Assembly (NCBI GenBank): GCA_903883945.1
Contig: CAISCV010000051.1
Location: 31,835 to 95,834 of the forward strand
Direction: 5' to 3'
DNA length: 64,000 nucleotides
DNA from: an uncultured Chitinophagaceae bacterium
GTDB taxonomy: Bacteria > Bacteroidota > Bacteroidia > Chitinophagales > Chitinophagaceae
Shown: piece after piece, positions 1 to 8,468 of the stretch
Layout of the letters: every line of letters begins with the position of its first letter
How positions within the stretch are numbered: position 1 is the first letter of the stretch
The notes under the pieces: generated by a model
Told to the model about the DNA's origin: nothing
Databases searched by the model: none
What the model saw: the letters and a program-made list of their open reading frames with translations, nothing else
Translations under genes and position numbers: made by a program

Positions 1-894
1 AGTAAGCACGCTTTTATTTTTCCGGGTCAGGGATCGCAGTTTAGTGGGATGGGCAAAAGCCTTTACGATAACAATGAAACAGCTAGAGAATTATTTGAAA
101 AGGCAAATGAAATACTTGGTTTTAGAATCAGCGATATAATGTTTGAGGGGACTGATGAGCAGTTGAAGCAAACTAATGTAACGCAACCTGCTATTTTTAT
201 TCACTCAGTAATTGCTTATAAAACATTGGCTGAAGCAAAACCAGACATGGTTGCAGGACACTCACTAGGAGAGTTTTCTGCGTTGGTAGCCAACAATACT
301 TTGAGCTTTGAAGATGCTTTGAAACTAGTTAGCATCCGTGCAAATGCCATGCAGAAAGCTTGCGAGATAGTACCGGGTACGATGGCAGCGGTTTTGGCTT
401 TGGCAGATGAAATAGTAGAGAAAATATGTGCTGAAATACAAGCTGAAACGGGTGAAACAGTGGTTGCTGCCAACTATAATTGTCCCGGACAATTAGTAAT
501 TAGCGGCACCGTTGCAGGCATAAACATTGCTTGCGAAAGAATGAAAGCTGCAGGTGCCAAGCGTGCTTTGGTATTGCCGGTAGGAGGCGCATTTCATAGT
601 CCATTAATGGCTAGCGCTAAAGAAGAACTGGCAGCAGCTATTGCAGCAACAACTTTTAATACTCCTACTTGCCCAGTTTATCAGAACGTTGTTGCCAAAG
701 CAGTGACTAATCCTTTTGAAATTAAATTAAACCTAGAGGCGCAACTAACAGGGGCTGTGCGTTGGACACAAAGTGTGGAAGCGATGGTAGCAGATGCTGC
801 AACTGAATTTACAGAAGTGGGTCCAGGGAAGGTATTACAGGGTTTGGTGCAGAAGATATATAGGGAAGCGGTGATTGTAAATAGGAGTGTTTAG
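1..894 (+). CDS. fabD: Malonyl-CoA:ACP transacylase, 5' end outside window
   Basis: FabD moves the malonyl group from CoA to acyl carrier protein, the step that supplies extender units for cytoplasmic type II fatty acid synthesis. The reading frame is open from base 1, and the family N-terminal motif FPGQGSQ is encoded there, upstream of the ATG at 49 that the ORF track used. Only a few N-terminal codons are therefore missing. The nucleophile elbow GHSLGE is present, as is the later AFHSPLM segment with the catalytic His. The protein ends with the usual C-terminal EVGPGKVLQGL pattern. A 7-bp-phased inverted repeat follows directly after the stop codon. Family assignment is firm. Confidence 0.95.
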   Translation, partial: SKHAFIFPGQGSQFSGMGKSLYDNNETARELFEKANEILGFRISDIMFEGTDEQLKQTNVTQPAIFIHSVIAYKTLAEAKPDMVAGHSLGEFSALVANNTLSFEDALKLVSIRANAMQKACEIVPGTMAAVLALADEIVEKICAEIQAETGETVVAANYNCPGQLVISGTVAGINIACERMKAAGAKRALVLPVGGAFHSPLMASAKEELAAAIAATTFNTPTCPVYQNVVAKAVTNPFEIKLNLEAQLTGAVRWTQSVEAMVADAATEFTEVGPGKVLQGLVQKIYREAVIVNRSV

Positions 895-963
895 TTACAG
901 GTTGCTAATTACTAGTTATTTGTCGTAAGATAACAGTAACCTGAAACCTGCAACCTGTAACTC
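894..963. repeat. Heptamer-phased inverted repeat
   Basis: The gap after fabD divides without remainder into 7-mers: gttacag, gttgcta, attacta, gttattt, then gtaacct, gaaacct, gcaacct, gtaactc. The two halves are inverted; GTTACAGGTTGC on the left matches GCAACCTGTAAC on the right. It could form a long hairpin and act as a terminator or spacer element. A similar element lies at 57511-57559. Confidence 0.7.
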
Positions 964-1034
964 GTATCTTGTATATTTGCAGCTTTCCGAGTCGGTATGC
1001 GTTGAGAATATATCGAAAACAATACTTCCCTAGC

Positions 1035-2882
1035 ATGAGTGATGAAATAAAACATGAATGTGGTCTTGCTTATATAAGGCTTCGTAAACCATTTTCCTAC
1101 TACCTACAACAACATGGAACCGTAATGTATGGCTTGAACAAGTTGTACTTGTTGATGGAAAAACAGCACAATCGCGGGCAGGATGGAGCAGGTATAGCAG
1201 CTGTAAAACTAGATGTAGAACCGGGCTACCCCTTTCTTTCGAGACTTCGAAGTAATGAGAAACAACCCATCGTAGATATTTTTAGTAAGGTAAACGGAGA
1301 AGTTCAGGAACTGGTAAAATACCAGAAAGACATCCTGAAGCATCCTGGTTTAATGAAAGGGCATGTTCCGTATTTAGGCGAATTATTGATGGGGCACCTT
1401 CGTTATGGAACACAAGGGAGAAACAGTGTAGATTTTTGCCATCCATTTTTAAAACGAGATATCCAACCTGGAAGAAATATTGCATTGGCAGGGAACTTCA
1501 ACTTGGTTAATACGGATGAGTTATATGAACAACTGGGCATTAACCCAGGTGAGTTTCAAAAGCAAAGCGACTTGGCTGCTATGATGGAGGTAATCCATCA
1601 CTTTCTTGTAAAGGCCGATGAACATAATCCAGATAATGCCAATCTGGTAGACGTACTTCAACAAGCAATCCCCATGTTTGATGGTGGCTTTACGGTTGGC
1701 GGCCTGGTGGGCAATGGTCATAGTTTTATCTTTAGAGATGCACATGGCATTCGCCCTGCTTACTATTATATAAATGATGAAGTAATTGTTGCAGCTAGTG
1801 AAAGGGCTAGTATCCGTACGACTTTTAATGTAGGTGAGAATGAAGTTGAAGAGTTGATGCCGGGCAATGCATTGATAGTAGATAACAAAGGAAATTTTAG
1901 TATTCGCCAAGTAGTCCCTGCCAAAGAACGGAGGGCTTGTAGCTTTGAACGAATCTATTTTAGCCGTGGCAGCGACGAAAAGATCTATAGAGAACGAATT
2001 GCGCTTGGGTATCACTTGAGTAAAAGGATATTAGAAAGGATTAATTATGATTTAAAAAATAGTATCTTCTCTTATATTCCCAATACTGCCGAAGTTGCTT
2101 TTTATGGCTTGGTGAAGGGGATGGAGGATTACCTGAATCAGATAAAAGTAAAAAGAATTCTTAGCTGGGGTAATGACTTTAATGAAGAGAAGTTGCAGGA
2201 GATGATTACCCGTAAGATTCGCCAGGAGAAGATTGCGATAAAGGATGTAAAAATCAGGACATTTATAACCGAAGATAGCAGCCGTAATGAGATGGTGCAA
2301 CACGTGTACGACATCACTTATGGTACAGTTCGCAATCACGAAGACACGTTGATAGTGATTGATGACAGCATTGTACGAGGTACTACCCTAAAGGAAAGTA
2401 TTGTACGGATGCTAGCCCGTTTGAAACCTAGAAAGATAATTGTAGTTTCTTCTGCACCACAAATTCGTTATCCGGATTGCTATGGGATTGATATGAGCAA
2501 ATTGGGCGACTTCATTGCCTTCCGTGCTGCCATTGCTTTGTTGATAGAAAGAGGGATGGAATCGGTATTGACAGATGCACAGGAGAAAATACTTAAATTG
2601 GAACAGAATAACCAGCTTCACACAGAAAATGTGGTTCGCTATATTTATAAACCTTTTACACCAGAGGAAATATCCGATAAAATTGCTCAACTCATTACAC
2701 CTGAGGGCATTATTTTCCCTGTAGAAGTGGTGTATCAAACCATAGAAGATTTGCACGAAAGCTGTCCGACCAATACAGGTGACTGGTATTTTACGGGTAA
2801 CTATCCCACACCAGGGGGTAATAGGGTTTGTAATAAAGCCTTCTTAAACTATATGGGAGGAAAAAATGTGCGGGGGTATTAG
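1035..2882 (+). CDS. Long PurF-like glutamine amidotransferase/phosphoribosyltransferase
   Basis: The protein has the two-domain layout of amidophosphoribosyltransferase, which makes phosphoribosylamine from PRPP and glutamine in purine synthesis. I place the start at 1035, giving about 615 residues, because it yields the short propeptide MSDEIKHE directly before the Cys expected of an N-terminal nucleophile hydrolase. The track start at 969 overlaps a promoter-like TATATTTG at 972-979. Visible motifs are RGQDGAGI, GHLRYGTQG and the PRPP-binding loop IDDSIVRGTT. It is about 100 residues longer than canonical PurF and has an unusual C-terminal tail (GGNRVCNKAF). It may be the second PurF-like paralogue known in Bacteroidetes rather than the housekeeping enzyme, so I give no symbol. 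Confidence 0.85.
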   Translation: MSDEIKHECGLAYIRLRKPFSYYLQQHGTVMYGLNKLYLLMEKQHNRGQDGAGIAAVKLDVEPGYPFLSRLRSNEKQPIVDIFSKVNGEVQELVKYQKDILKHPGLMKGHVPYLGELLMGHLRYGTQGRNSVDFCHPFLKRDIQPGRNIALAGNFNLVNTDELYEQLGINPGEFQKQSDLAAMMEVIHHFLVKADEHNPDNANLVDVLQQAIPMFDGGFTVGGLVGNGHSFIFRDAHGIRPAYYYINDEVIVAASERASIRTTFNVGENEVEELMPGNALIVDNKGNFSIRQVVPAKERRACSFERIYFSRGSDEKIYRERIALGYHLSKRILERINYDLKNSIFSYIPNTAEVAFYGLVKGMEDYLNQIKVKRILSWGNDFNEEKLQEMITRKIRQEKIAIKDVKIRTFITEDSSRNEMVQHVYDITYGTVRNHEDTLIVIDDSIVRGTTLKESIVRMLARLKPRKIIVVSSAPQIRYPDCYGIDMSKLGDFIAFRAAIALLIERGMESVLTDAQEKILKLEQNNQLHTENVVRYIYKPFTPEEISDKIAQLITPEGIIFPVEVVYQTIEDLHESCPTNTGDWYFTGNYPTPGGNRVCNKAFLNYMGGKNVRGY

Positions 2883-2960
2883 TAAGGAATTGCTAATTGA
2901 ATTTTTTGCCAAAAAGACGCTAATAGGCAATGAAACCCAAAGGAATAAAGAAACTAAGTA

Positions 2961-3010
2961 AAAAAGAGCGTGGATTAATTCAAATTTTAGAATTAATCCA
3001 CGCTCTTTTT
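2961..3010. terminator. Bidirectional rho-independent terminator
   Basis: A perfect 21-bp inverted repeat (AAAAAGAGCGTGGATTAATTC and its complement) with an 8-nt loop, A-rich on one side and T-rich on the other. It lies between the convergent PurF-like gene and the 3037-3696 gene and can serve both. Confidence 0.9.
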
Positions 3011-3036
3011 TGTACCACCCATCTTTTTCTTATTTT

Positions 3037-3696
3037 CTATCTGAAACTAAAGGATACTCCTCCCTGAAGAATATACTTACCATAACCTGCTTCTGCAAAG
3101 AAGGCGGTATTTTTTGAAATATCGAATTTTGCCCCCACCCCCAATTGATAAGCAAGCGTATTGGATTCTATTGGAGGAATATTTCCAGTAGAAACCTCTG
3201 TGCCAATATTAACTCCAATTGCTTCTCGGAAGTATACAATTGCCGTATTGCTAAGGGGTGAATATTGCATAAAGTTGGCCATTACCGACCAATTTTCCAG
3301 GCTAGAATTTCCTTGAAGATTATTGCTTCCGTCATAATAAGGTAAGTTCACTTTGCCATAAGTAGTAAGGATACCAATGCTAGCATAGCGGCTATACCTA
3401 TAATCTATAGATCCGGTTACAGGCCCTGTTTGCGTTAGCGAACCTTTGTATAGCCCATAATAGTCAGAAAACTGGTTGGCATCAAGATTTGGAAAACCAT
3501 ATCCAACATTTAAATAAACCACGGGTTTATAGGCAGGTTGCTTTTCTCTTTGTTTAGATGTCAATCTCCTACTCGTTCTGTAATGACCATATCCATAGCC
3601 GTACCCTCTCCCTATTCTTCCTCTAATAATTACTTGAGCATAGGTGGTAGTCAAAAACAAACCACACATAAATAGTAAATAGTATTTCTTTTTCAT
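3037..3696 (-). CDS. Secreted or outer-membrane beta-barrel-like protein, unknown function
   Basis: This 219-residue protein begins with a clear Sec signal peptide (MKKKYYLLFMCGLFLTTTYA) followed by a Gly/Tyr/Arg-rich stretch (RGRIGRGYGYGYGHY). The rest has alternating hydrophobic and polar residues, 'VGAKFDISKNTAFFAEAGYGKY' type strands, and a C-terminal aromatic ending (GGVSFSFR), all typical of small Bacteroidetes outer-membrane barrels. It is a single gene between a bidirectional terminator and a membrane-protein gene on the same strand. I do not recognise a specific family. Localisation is inferred from the signal peptide and the barrel-like C-terminus. Confidence 0.75.
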   Translation of the reverse strand: MKKKYYLLFMCGLFLTTTYAQVIIRGRIGRGYGYGYGHYRTSRRLTSKQREKQPAYKPVVYLNVGYGFPNLDANQFSDYYGLYKGSLTQTGPVTGSIDYRYSRYASIGILTTYGKVNLPYYDGSNNLQGNSSLENWSVMANFMQYSPLSNTAIVYFREAIGVNIGTEVSTGNIPPIESNTLAYQLGVGAKFDISKNTAFFAEAGYGKYILQGGVSFSFR

Positions 3697-3821
3697 ATCC
3701 TTTATTTCGGAATAGGCTATAGCATAGTCCGTTCCTAAAAAAGTTAAAGGCAGTTAAATGAGGGCAAACAAATAGGTATAATCGGCAGATATAAAGAAGA
3801 TCTATTGGGGAAACATAACTA

Positions 3822-5042
3822 TTATTTTAGTAAAACAATAGCAGAATTGCCCCTTTGATAAAGAAAAAAGGTTGCTTTTTCACTCGGAAATTTATTAAAA
3901 AATGCTTCTTTAAACTTAATATAATAATCATCTTCCGGTGAAGGAGGCGAATTAATTTCTATCATGGCCCAATTTTGTAAAATAACTTGTCTGCTATTTT
4001 TATTTGCCCAGGTATATCCCCTTTTTTCTTCGAAATAAGGTTCGAAAAGATGAATGTTTTCCGAGTTTGCCTCAAATGAAATTACGAGTTGCTTTGCTTT
4101 GTATGAATACAAACTAAACGAAAAAAAGTAGGGCCATTTTTCTATAAAACCAAAAAGGGGCATTACGAAAAGTAAGATTAACATAGGAAGATTTACAAGA
4201 AATTTTCTAGAAAGGATCGATTTCAATGGCACACTTTGCTGCCCGAATCCTATTAAAAACAGATATACCATCATCACCAGATTCCACGACCAAACTGTGT
4301 TGTTATAATTAATACCAAAAGGTCCCAAAATAAGTAACGTAAATAGGTGCATTAGTATCAAAAGACCCGCACCTAGCCTTTTGGTTCTATCAAAAACAAT
4401 CAAAATCCCACCCAATATTTCAATACCCGGCAAAGCGTATCCAAATTGGTGCACCAGTCTATTGTTGACGATAAGTGTGGGGACATGTAAAAGGTTTTGT
4501 AAGATGGTTATTTGCCAGAAGGTTTGTACAAACACAGGATTCCATTTGCAAATACCACTATAAATATAAGTACAGCAAAGGAGAAATACAATCAAAGAAA
4601 TGATCCTGTCGCTCTGTTTCCAGTTGGTTAAAAAAATAACCAGCATTAATACATATTGGTATTCCCAAGCTTGCAAACGTGTTTGATCTAGCAAGCAACT
4701 AGCAACTTCTATCACAAATAATACTAGGTATAACTGCCATTTGTTGGGTTTTAGGTACAAAAAAAGTATCGCTATCAAGGACCCAATATAAAAGATAGTA
4801 TGCACAATACCAGGTATTTGAAAACCAAATTCAATGGTAGGTACTATTGGATAAATCCTATCCGAAAGCCATAGCCTGTAACAAAGAAGTTTTGATATAA
4901 ACCAAGCAATAAGCGTAAATCGCAGAATGATTGTTGGAATACTATCCAGATTCAGTTTTAAAAAAGAAGTCGGGTTTAAAGTTTGAACCTTTTTATTAAT
5001 AGTTAAAAATAAATTCATCATTAAAGTTAATACGTAAAACAA
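3822..5042 (-). CDS. Multi-pass membrane protein, DoxX/HTTM-like
   Basis: A protein of up to 406 residues with about eight to ten hydrophobic segments between residues 35 and 310 and a soluble C-terminal tail of about 100 residues. The middle of the protein (GYALPGIEILGGILIVFDR, then a His-containing helix LILMHLFTLLILG) resembles DoxX/HTTM-type membrane proteins. The short conserved-looking patch NNTVWSWN sits in a loop between helices. Function is unknown. Several in-frame ATGs near the N-terminus (MFYVLTLMMNLF) leave the start uncertain by about ten residues. It is divergent from the START-domain gene at 5217. Confidence 0.7.
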   Translation of the reverse strand: MFYVLTLMMNLFLTINKKVQTLNPTSFLKLNLDSIPTIILRFTLIAWFISKLLCYRLWLSDRIYPIVPTIEFGFQIPGIVHTIFYIGSLIAILFLYLKPNKWQLYLVLFVIEVASCLLDQTRLQAWEYQYVLMLVIFLTNWKQSDRIISLIVFLLCCTYIYSGICKWNPVFVQTFWQITILQNLLHVPTLIVNNRLVHQFGYALPGIEILGGILIVFDRTKRLGAGLLILMHLFTLLILGPFGINYNNTVWSWNLVMMVYLFLIGFGQQSVPLKSILSRKFLVNLPMLILLFVMPLFGFIEKWPYFFSFSLYSYKAKQLVISFEANSENIHLFEPYFEEKRGYTWANKNSRQVILQNWAMIEINSPPSPEDDYYIKFKEAFFNKFPSEKATFFLYQRGNSAIVLLK

Positions 5043-5149
5043 AAGCCTTGGATTAATAAATTCATTCCCTTTCTTTCTATGTTTGAGCCTTGTTGTTGAT
5101 AAAAAATTTATGTCCTATTATTGACAAATAAACAATTATTTAAAAAATA

Positions 5150-5180
5150 TTTGGAAACTATCTTTTATTTTCTATTATTG
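5150..5180 (+). promoter_or_regulatory. Bacteroidetes-type promoter of the START-domain gene
   Basis: TTTG at 5150-5153, a 19-nt spacer, then TATTATTG at 5173-5180, one base off the TAnnTTTG consensus of the Bacteroidetes primary sigma factor. It ends 36 nt before the ATG at 5217. Confidence 0.55.
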
Positions 5181-5216
5181 CAGCCCTACAAAAGAAAGTA
5201 GTTAAAGTAAAAAAAG

Positions 5217-5600
5217 ATGAGTAAAAGACAATTATACACCCTAGAGTTCCCGGTAAGGTGTTCTCCAACAGTTCTTTGGGACTTTTTATGCACTCCTGCC
5301 GGATTGCAAGAATGGTTTGCAGACAAGGTAGATGAGTGGGAAGGTGTTTTTAGTTTTGCTTGGAGTGGTGAACCCACCCAAAAGGCACAAATTGTAGATT
5401 CGGAAGAAGAATATTTTATCCGTTATAGATGGGAAAAGTTTGAGAAAGATGAGTATTTGGAGTTTCGTATCAATCAAACAGAAATCTCTCACTCTACCGT
5501 ATTGGTAATCTCTGATTTTGCTGAAAAAGAGGAAATAAAAGACCTCACTCAATTATGGAAATACCAAGTAAAAGAACTTTTTCACCGTTTGGGTGCTTAA
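5217..5600 (+). CDS. START-like/AHSA1-like SRPBCC domain protein
   Basis: A 127-residue single-domain protein. The N-terminal strand and helix (LEFPVRCSPTVLWDFLCTPAGLQEWFADKV) is the usual opening of SRPBCC/START-like domains, including the Trp-Phe of the first helix. The C-terminus (LTQLWKYQVKELFHRLGA) is the long closing helix. Members form a hydrophobic ligand-binding cup; the ligand here is unknown. A good promoter lies just upstream and a terminator hairpin just downstream, so it is probably transcribed alone. Family assignment is confident; role is not known. Confidence 0.85.
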   Translation: MSKRQLYTLEFPVRCSPTVLWDFLCTPAGLQEWFADKVDEWEGVFSFAWSGEPTQKAQIVDSEEEYFIRYRWEKFEKDEYLEFRINQTEISHSTVLVISDFAEKEEIKDLTQLWKYQVKELFHRLGA

Positions 5601-5624
5601 TTTTTTTGACTTTTAAATAAATAT

Positions 5625-5653
5625 ATCCCACTCTAGTTAGTGGGATTTTTTTT
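5625..5653 (+). terminator. Rho-independent terminator
   Basis: ATCCCACT, six-nt loop, AGTGGGAT, then a run of eight T. It lies 25 nt after the START-domain stop codon and fits termination of that gene. Confidence 0.85.
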
Positions 5654-5715
5654 GCTAGTACCCTATCTTTTATAAAGGAAAAATAAAGGCTTTTTACGGC
5701 TAAAAAGCTTCCTAC

Positions 5716-5892
5716 AATCTTGCCCAATTTCCTTCTGGGCAAGTAGAATATTCTTCTGGGCATACCCACAACAATTTTGGGCAAACCATAAATTTTTCAG
5801 GGCAAACCAAATATTACTGTGGGTAAACCATTTTTCATTAAGGGTATGCCGTATTTGGCTGCGGGTATACCGCCAAACAATCAGGGCAAAAA
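5716..5892. repeat. 21-bp-period array A (core GGGYAWRCC)
   Basis: Eight units begin at 5737, 5758, 5779, 5800, 5821, 5842, 5863 and 5884, exactly 21 bp apart. Cores are gggcaagta, gggcatacc, gggcaaacc (twice), gggtaaacc, gggtatgcc, gggtatacc and gggcaaaaa, a roughly palindromic 9-mer. The 12-bp spacers are AT-rich and not conserved. A degenerate unit keeping only the right half (tgcc) sits at 5716-5724. The array fills the gap between the convergent START-domain and kdsB genes. Small ORFs of the track here follow the repeat and are not credible genes. Confidence 0.9.
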
Positions 5893-5924
5893 AAATAGGG
5901 TTGCTTTATTACCAATAATCCCTG

Positions 5925-6662
5925 TTATTTATAACTATCTAGCTTTGCAGCAGCTTTTTCTAAGTCTTCGGGAGTATCTATTTCAATTCCCATATAGTCG
6001 GTAACAACCATTTTGATAGGCACGCCATTTTCTAGATAACGCAAACATTCAATTTTTTCAATGGCTTCCAAAGGGGTCATACTCCAGTTGGTAAACCTAA
6101 TAAGCGCAGGTTTCCTAAAAGCGTATACGCCAATATGCTCGTAATAAGTAGGGGTTATTTTACCATCCCTGTTGTAAGGTATCACCGATCGGCTAAACAT
6201 CAGTGCATTCATATTTCTATCTACCGCAACCTTTACATAGTTGGGGTCGGCAATTAGTATTTCGTCTGTAAGCACTTGCATCAGCGATGCAACCTGTACA
6301 TTGTTTGTTGCATCTTCTTCAAACAAATTAATTAATCTTTCCAAGGGTTCCCGCTTCACAAACGGTTCATCACCTTGCACATTCACAATCACATCCACAT
6401 CAATTACTACAACTGCTTCGGCAATACGGTCGCTACCACTTTCGTGTTGCCCTTTACTCATCACCGCTTTGCCGCCATTATTTGTTATTTCATCGTATAT
6501 TATTTCACTATCCGTTACCACAAATACATCGTCGAACAAGCCCGTTGCAAGGGTATTGTCGTGCGTATGACGTATCACCGTTTTATCGCCCAACAACTGC
6601 ATCAGCTTTGCAGGGAAGCGGGTGGCAGCATAGCGTGCAGGTATCATAGCAACAATCTTCAT
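5925..6662 (-). CDS. kdsB: 3-deoxy-manno-octulosonate cytidylyltransferase (CMP-KDO synthetase)
   Basis: KdsB activates KDO with CTP to CMP-KDO, the donor for the lipopolysaccharide inner core. The 245-residue protein has the usual family length. Its N-terminal nucleotide-binding motif IPARYAATRFPAKL matches the family, followed by VVTDSEII, the NVQGDEPFV loop that binds the metal and sugar, and the late YLENGVPIKMVVT segment. The cell therefore makes a KDO-containing LPS or LOS. It is convergent with the START-domain gene across array A. Confidence 0.95.
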   Translation of the reverse strand: MKIVAMIPARYAATRFPAKLMQLLGDKTVIRHTHDNTLATGLFDDVFVVTDSEIIYDEITNNGGKAVMSKGQHESGSDRIAEAVVVIDVDVIVNVQGDEPFVKREPLERLINLFEEDATNNVQVASLMQVLTDEILIADPNYVKVAVDRNMNALMFSRSVIPYNRDGKITPTYYEHIGVYAFRKPALIRFTNWSMTPLEAIEKIECLRYLENGVPIKMVVTDYMGIEIDTPEDLEKAAAKLDSYK

Positions 6663-6835
6663 GTGCAGGTTTAATTTATTTCAACAAAGATTAAGAATAA
6701 TAGGGTTAGAAAGTATGGGGTCTATGAATAATTTGCAATTTTCATAAGTGATACTAAAGAAATGCAGATTAATAATGAGAAAAGCTTCCTTTATTTAATA
6801 GATAACCTTTCTTAAATCGGGATACCTTTGCCGAA

Positions 6836-7447
6836 ATGGCATTATTTCTAAACATACACCCCATTAATCCCAATCAGCGGCATATAGACACCGTAGTAGA
6901 TTGTTTGCTTTCAGGCGGCGTAATTGTATATCCTACCGATACCATCTATGGTTTGGGATGCGATATTTTTCAGCATAAAGCTATAGAACGGATTGCTCGT
7001 ATAAAGCAAGTAGACCCCGCAAAAGCACAGTTGAGTTTTGTATGTAATGATTTGAGCGATTTGAGTAAATACACCAAAAGCATTGATACCCCCCTTTATC
7101 GTATGCTGAAAAACTATCTGCCCGGCGCTTTTACCTTTATTTTGCCGGCAAGCAAAGAGGTTCCTAAGATATTACAAACAAAAAAGAACACTATAGGATT
7201 GAGAATTCCCGATAATTTGATTGTTCAAACTATTACTAGACAACTTGGTCATCCTATTTTATCGGCGTCCCTGCCTGGCGAAATGGTAGAAGAGTACACA
7301 GACCCCGAATTGATTTACGAAAACTTTAAAAATCTAGTTGATATTGTGATTGATGGTGGCATTGGCGGAATGATTCCTTCCACCGTTATCGATTGCACCA
7401 AAGAAGAGTATGAAGTGGTACGGATGGGTGCGGGTGAATGGCCTTAA
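6836..7447 (+). CDS. YciO-type Sua5/YrdC/TsaC family protein
   Basis: A 203-residue YrdC-fold protein. The motif GGVIVYPTDTIYGLGCD is the family signature. The opening FLNIHPINPNQRHID and the C-terminal VIDGGIGGMIPSTVIDCT match the YciO branch more closely than TsaC. TsaC makes threonylcarbamoyl-AMP for tRNA t6A modification; the role of YciO is less settled. The gene stops four bases before the convergent GT14 gene. A TACCTTTG box at 6823-6830 ends only 5 nt before the ATG, so the mRNA may be leaderless or nearly so. Confidence 0.88.
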   Translation: MALFLNIHPINPNQRHIDTVVDCLLSGGVIVYPTDTIYGLGCDIFQHKAIERIARIKQVDPAKAQLSFVCNDLSDLSKYTKSIDTPLYRMLKNYLPGAFTFILPASKEVPKILQTKKNTIGLRIPDNLIVQTITRQLGHPILSASLPGEMVEEYTDPELIYENFKNLVDIVIDGGIGGMIPSTVIDCTKEEYEVVRMGAGEWP

Positions 7448-7451
7448 AATA

Positions 7452-8315
7452 TTAATCTTCTTCTACTGGGCGGTTTTTGGCTGCGATAGCAGCCTGTTCA
7501 TCTAAATAGTCCAATATCTTACTATCTATATTGCCTTCAAACTTTCTTGCAAACAATTTACCACTTTGCAACAACATTTCTGCATCATCGACAGTCAAAC
7601 TCTTATTGGAAGAAGCTACTGTAAACCGAAGATTATCGTTTACCATATCTGTAGTATAATCTGAGTTTTGCATTAATGTCTGAAACAAAAATTCATTACT
7701 ACAACGGGTATTTTTAAAGAAATTGGTAACACTATTAAAATCCAATAGATAATCGGTAATAATATTGGCATGCAACGAAGAAATAGTGAACCATTTAGAA
7801 CCTCCAAAAGCTTTTAAGTTCTTAGGAAGTTTACGGCTAGGTAAGAAGGTACTAGCAAGTGCAGCCAACAATTTGCTTCCAAAAAAAGGATTATAGCCAA
7901 AGAAATACTTTTTTATATTGGCATTAGCTTCCTTCCATTCCTTACTAACCGCCCTAGACTCCATAAATATCTTACCCGGATTTTCCTTAAAAAATTGATG
8001 AATCTCGTAAACATCTTTCAAAGGATAGTCCCGCCCACTCAAAATATTAAAATAATCGTATTGCTTATGTGTTTGAAGAATATAATCAAAGCCATTCAAG
8101 ATTGCCTCAGCACTACTAAATCCGTTTTTATAAATGGCAACTCTTGGTCGGATAAAATGTACCTGACCCAAATTCTCCAAAGATAAAAAGGGGGTAATAT
8201 TTGTTTTAAGATCAATATGGATAAAGAAATCCGCTTCGGGATGCTGTAATCTTTTAATGAGTCTCTCTAGCTGTTCGGGGGCATCATGGGCAAGTATCAA
8301 ATGGGCAATTCTCAT
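7452..8315 (-). CDS. GT14 beta-1,6-N-acetylglucosaminyltransferase-like protein
   Basis: A 287-residue protein of the core-2/I-branching glycosyltransferase family. The N-terminus (IAHLILAHDAPEQLERLI, then FFIHIDLK) is the donor-binding start of the family. Later landmarks are FNILSGRDYPL and GSKWFTISS. Bacterial members probably add sugars to surface glycans, but donor and acceptor are not known. No signal peptide, so it is likely cytoplasmic. It is a lone gene, convergent with the yciO-like gene. Confidence 0.85.
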   Translation of the reverse strand: MRIAHLILAHDAPEQLERLIKRLQHPEADFFIHIDLKTNITPFLSLENLGQVHFIRPRVAIYKNGFSSAEAILNGFDYILQTHKQYDYFNILSGRDYPLKDVYEIHQFFKENPGKIFMESRAVSKEWKEANANIKKYFFGYNPFFGSKLLAALASTFLPSRKLPKNLKAFGGSKWFTISSLHANIITDYLLDFNSVTNFFKNTRCSNEFLFQTLMQNSDYTTDMVNDNLRFTVASSNKSLTVDDAEMLLQSGKLFARKFEGNIDSKILDYLDEQAAIAAKNRPVEED

Positions 8316-8468
8316 GTATCGTTTGTTTTTTACCCTTGTTTTATGTTGAACAGGCTAAGGCACAACAAATAAAAATATTTAGTTGTATTACAATCAAATT
8401 ATAAATCAAACTAAAAGTAGGGTACGTATGGGGTGTCGTAAACTTTTGGGGCAAATAGCCCTATAACA

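Noticed and set aside
969-1034. Extended N-terminus of the PurF-like protein
   Set aside because: The ATG at 1035 puts the catalytic Cys after a short propeptide, and the extension overlaps a promoter box.
5545-6004. Small ORFs of 79 and 61 residues over array A
   Set aside because: They overlap the 21-bp array and neighbouring genes, and have no domain or plausible start context.
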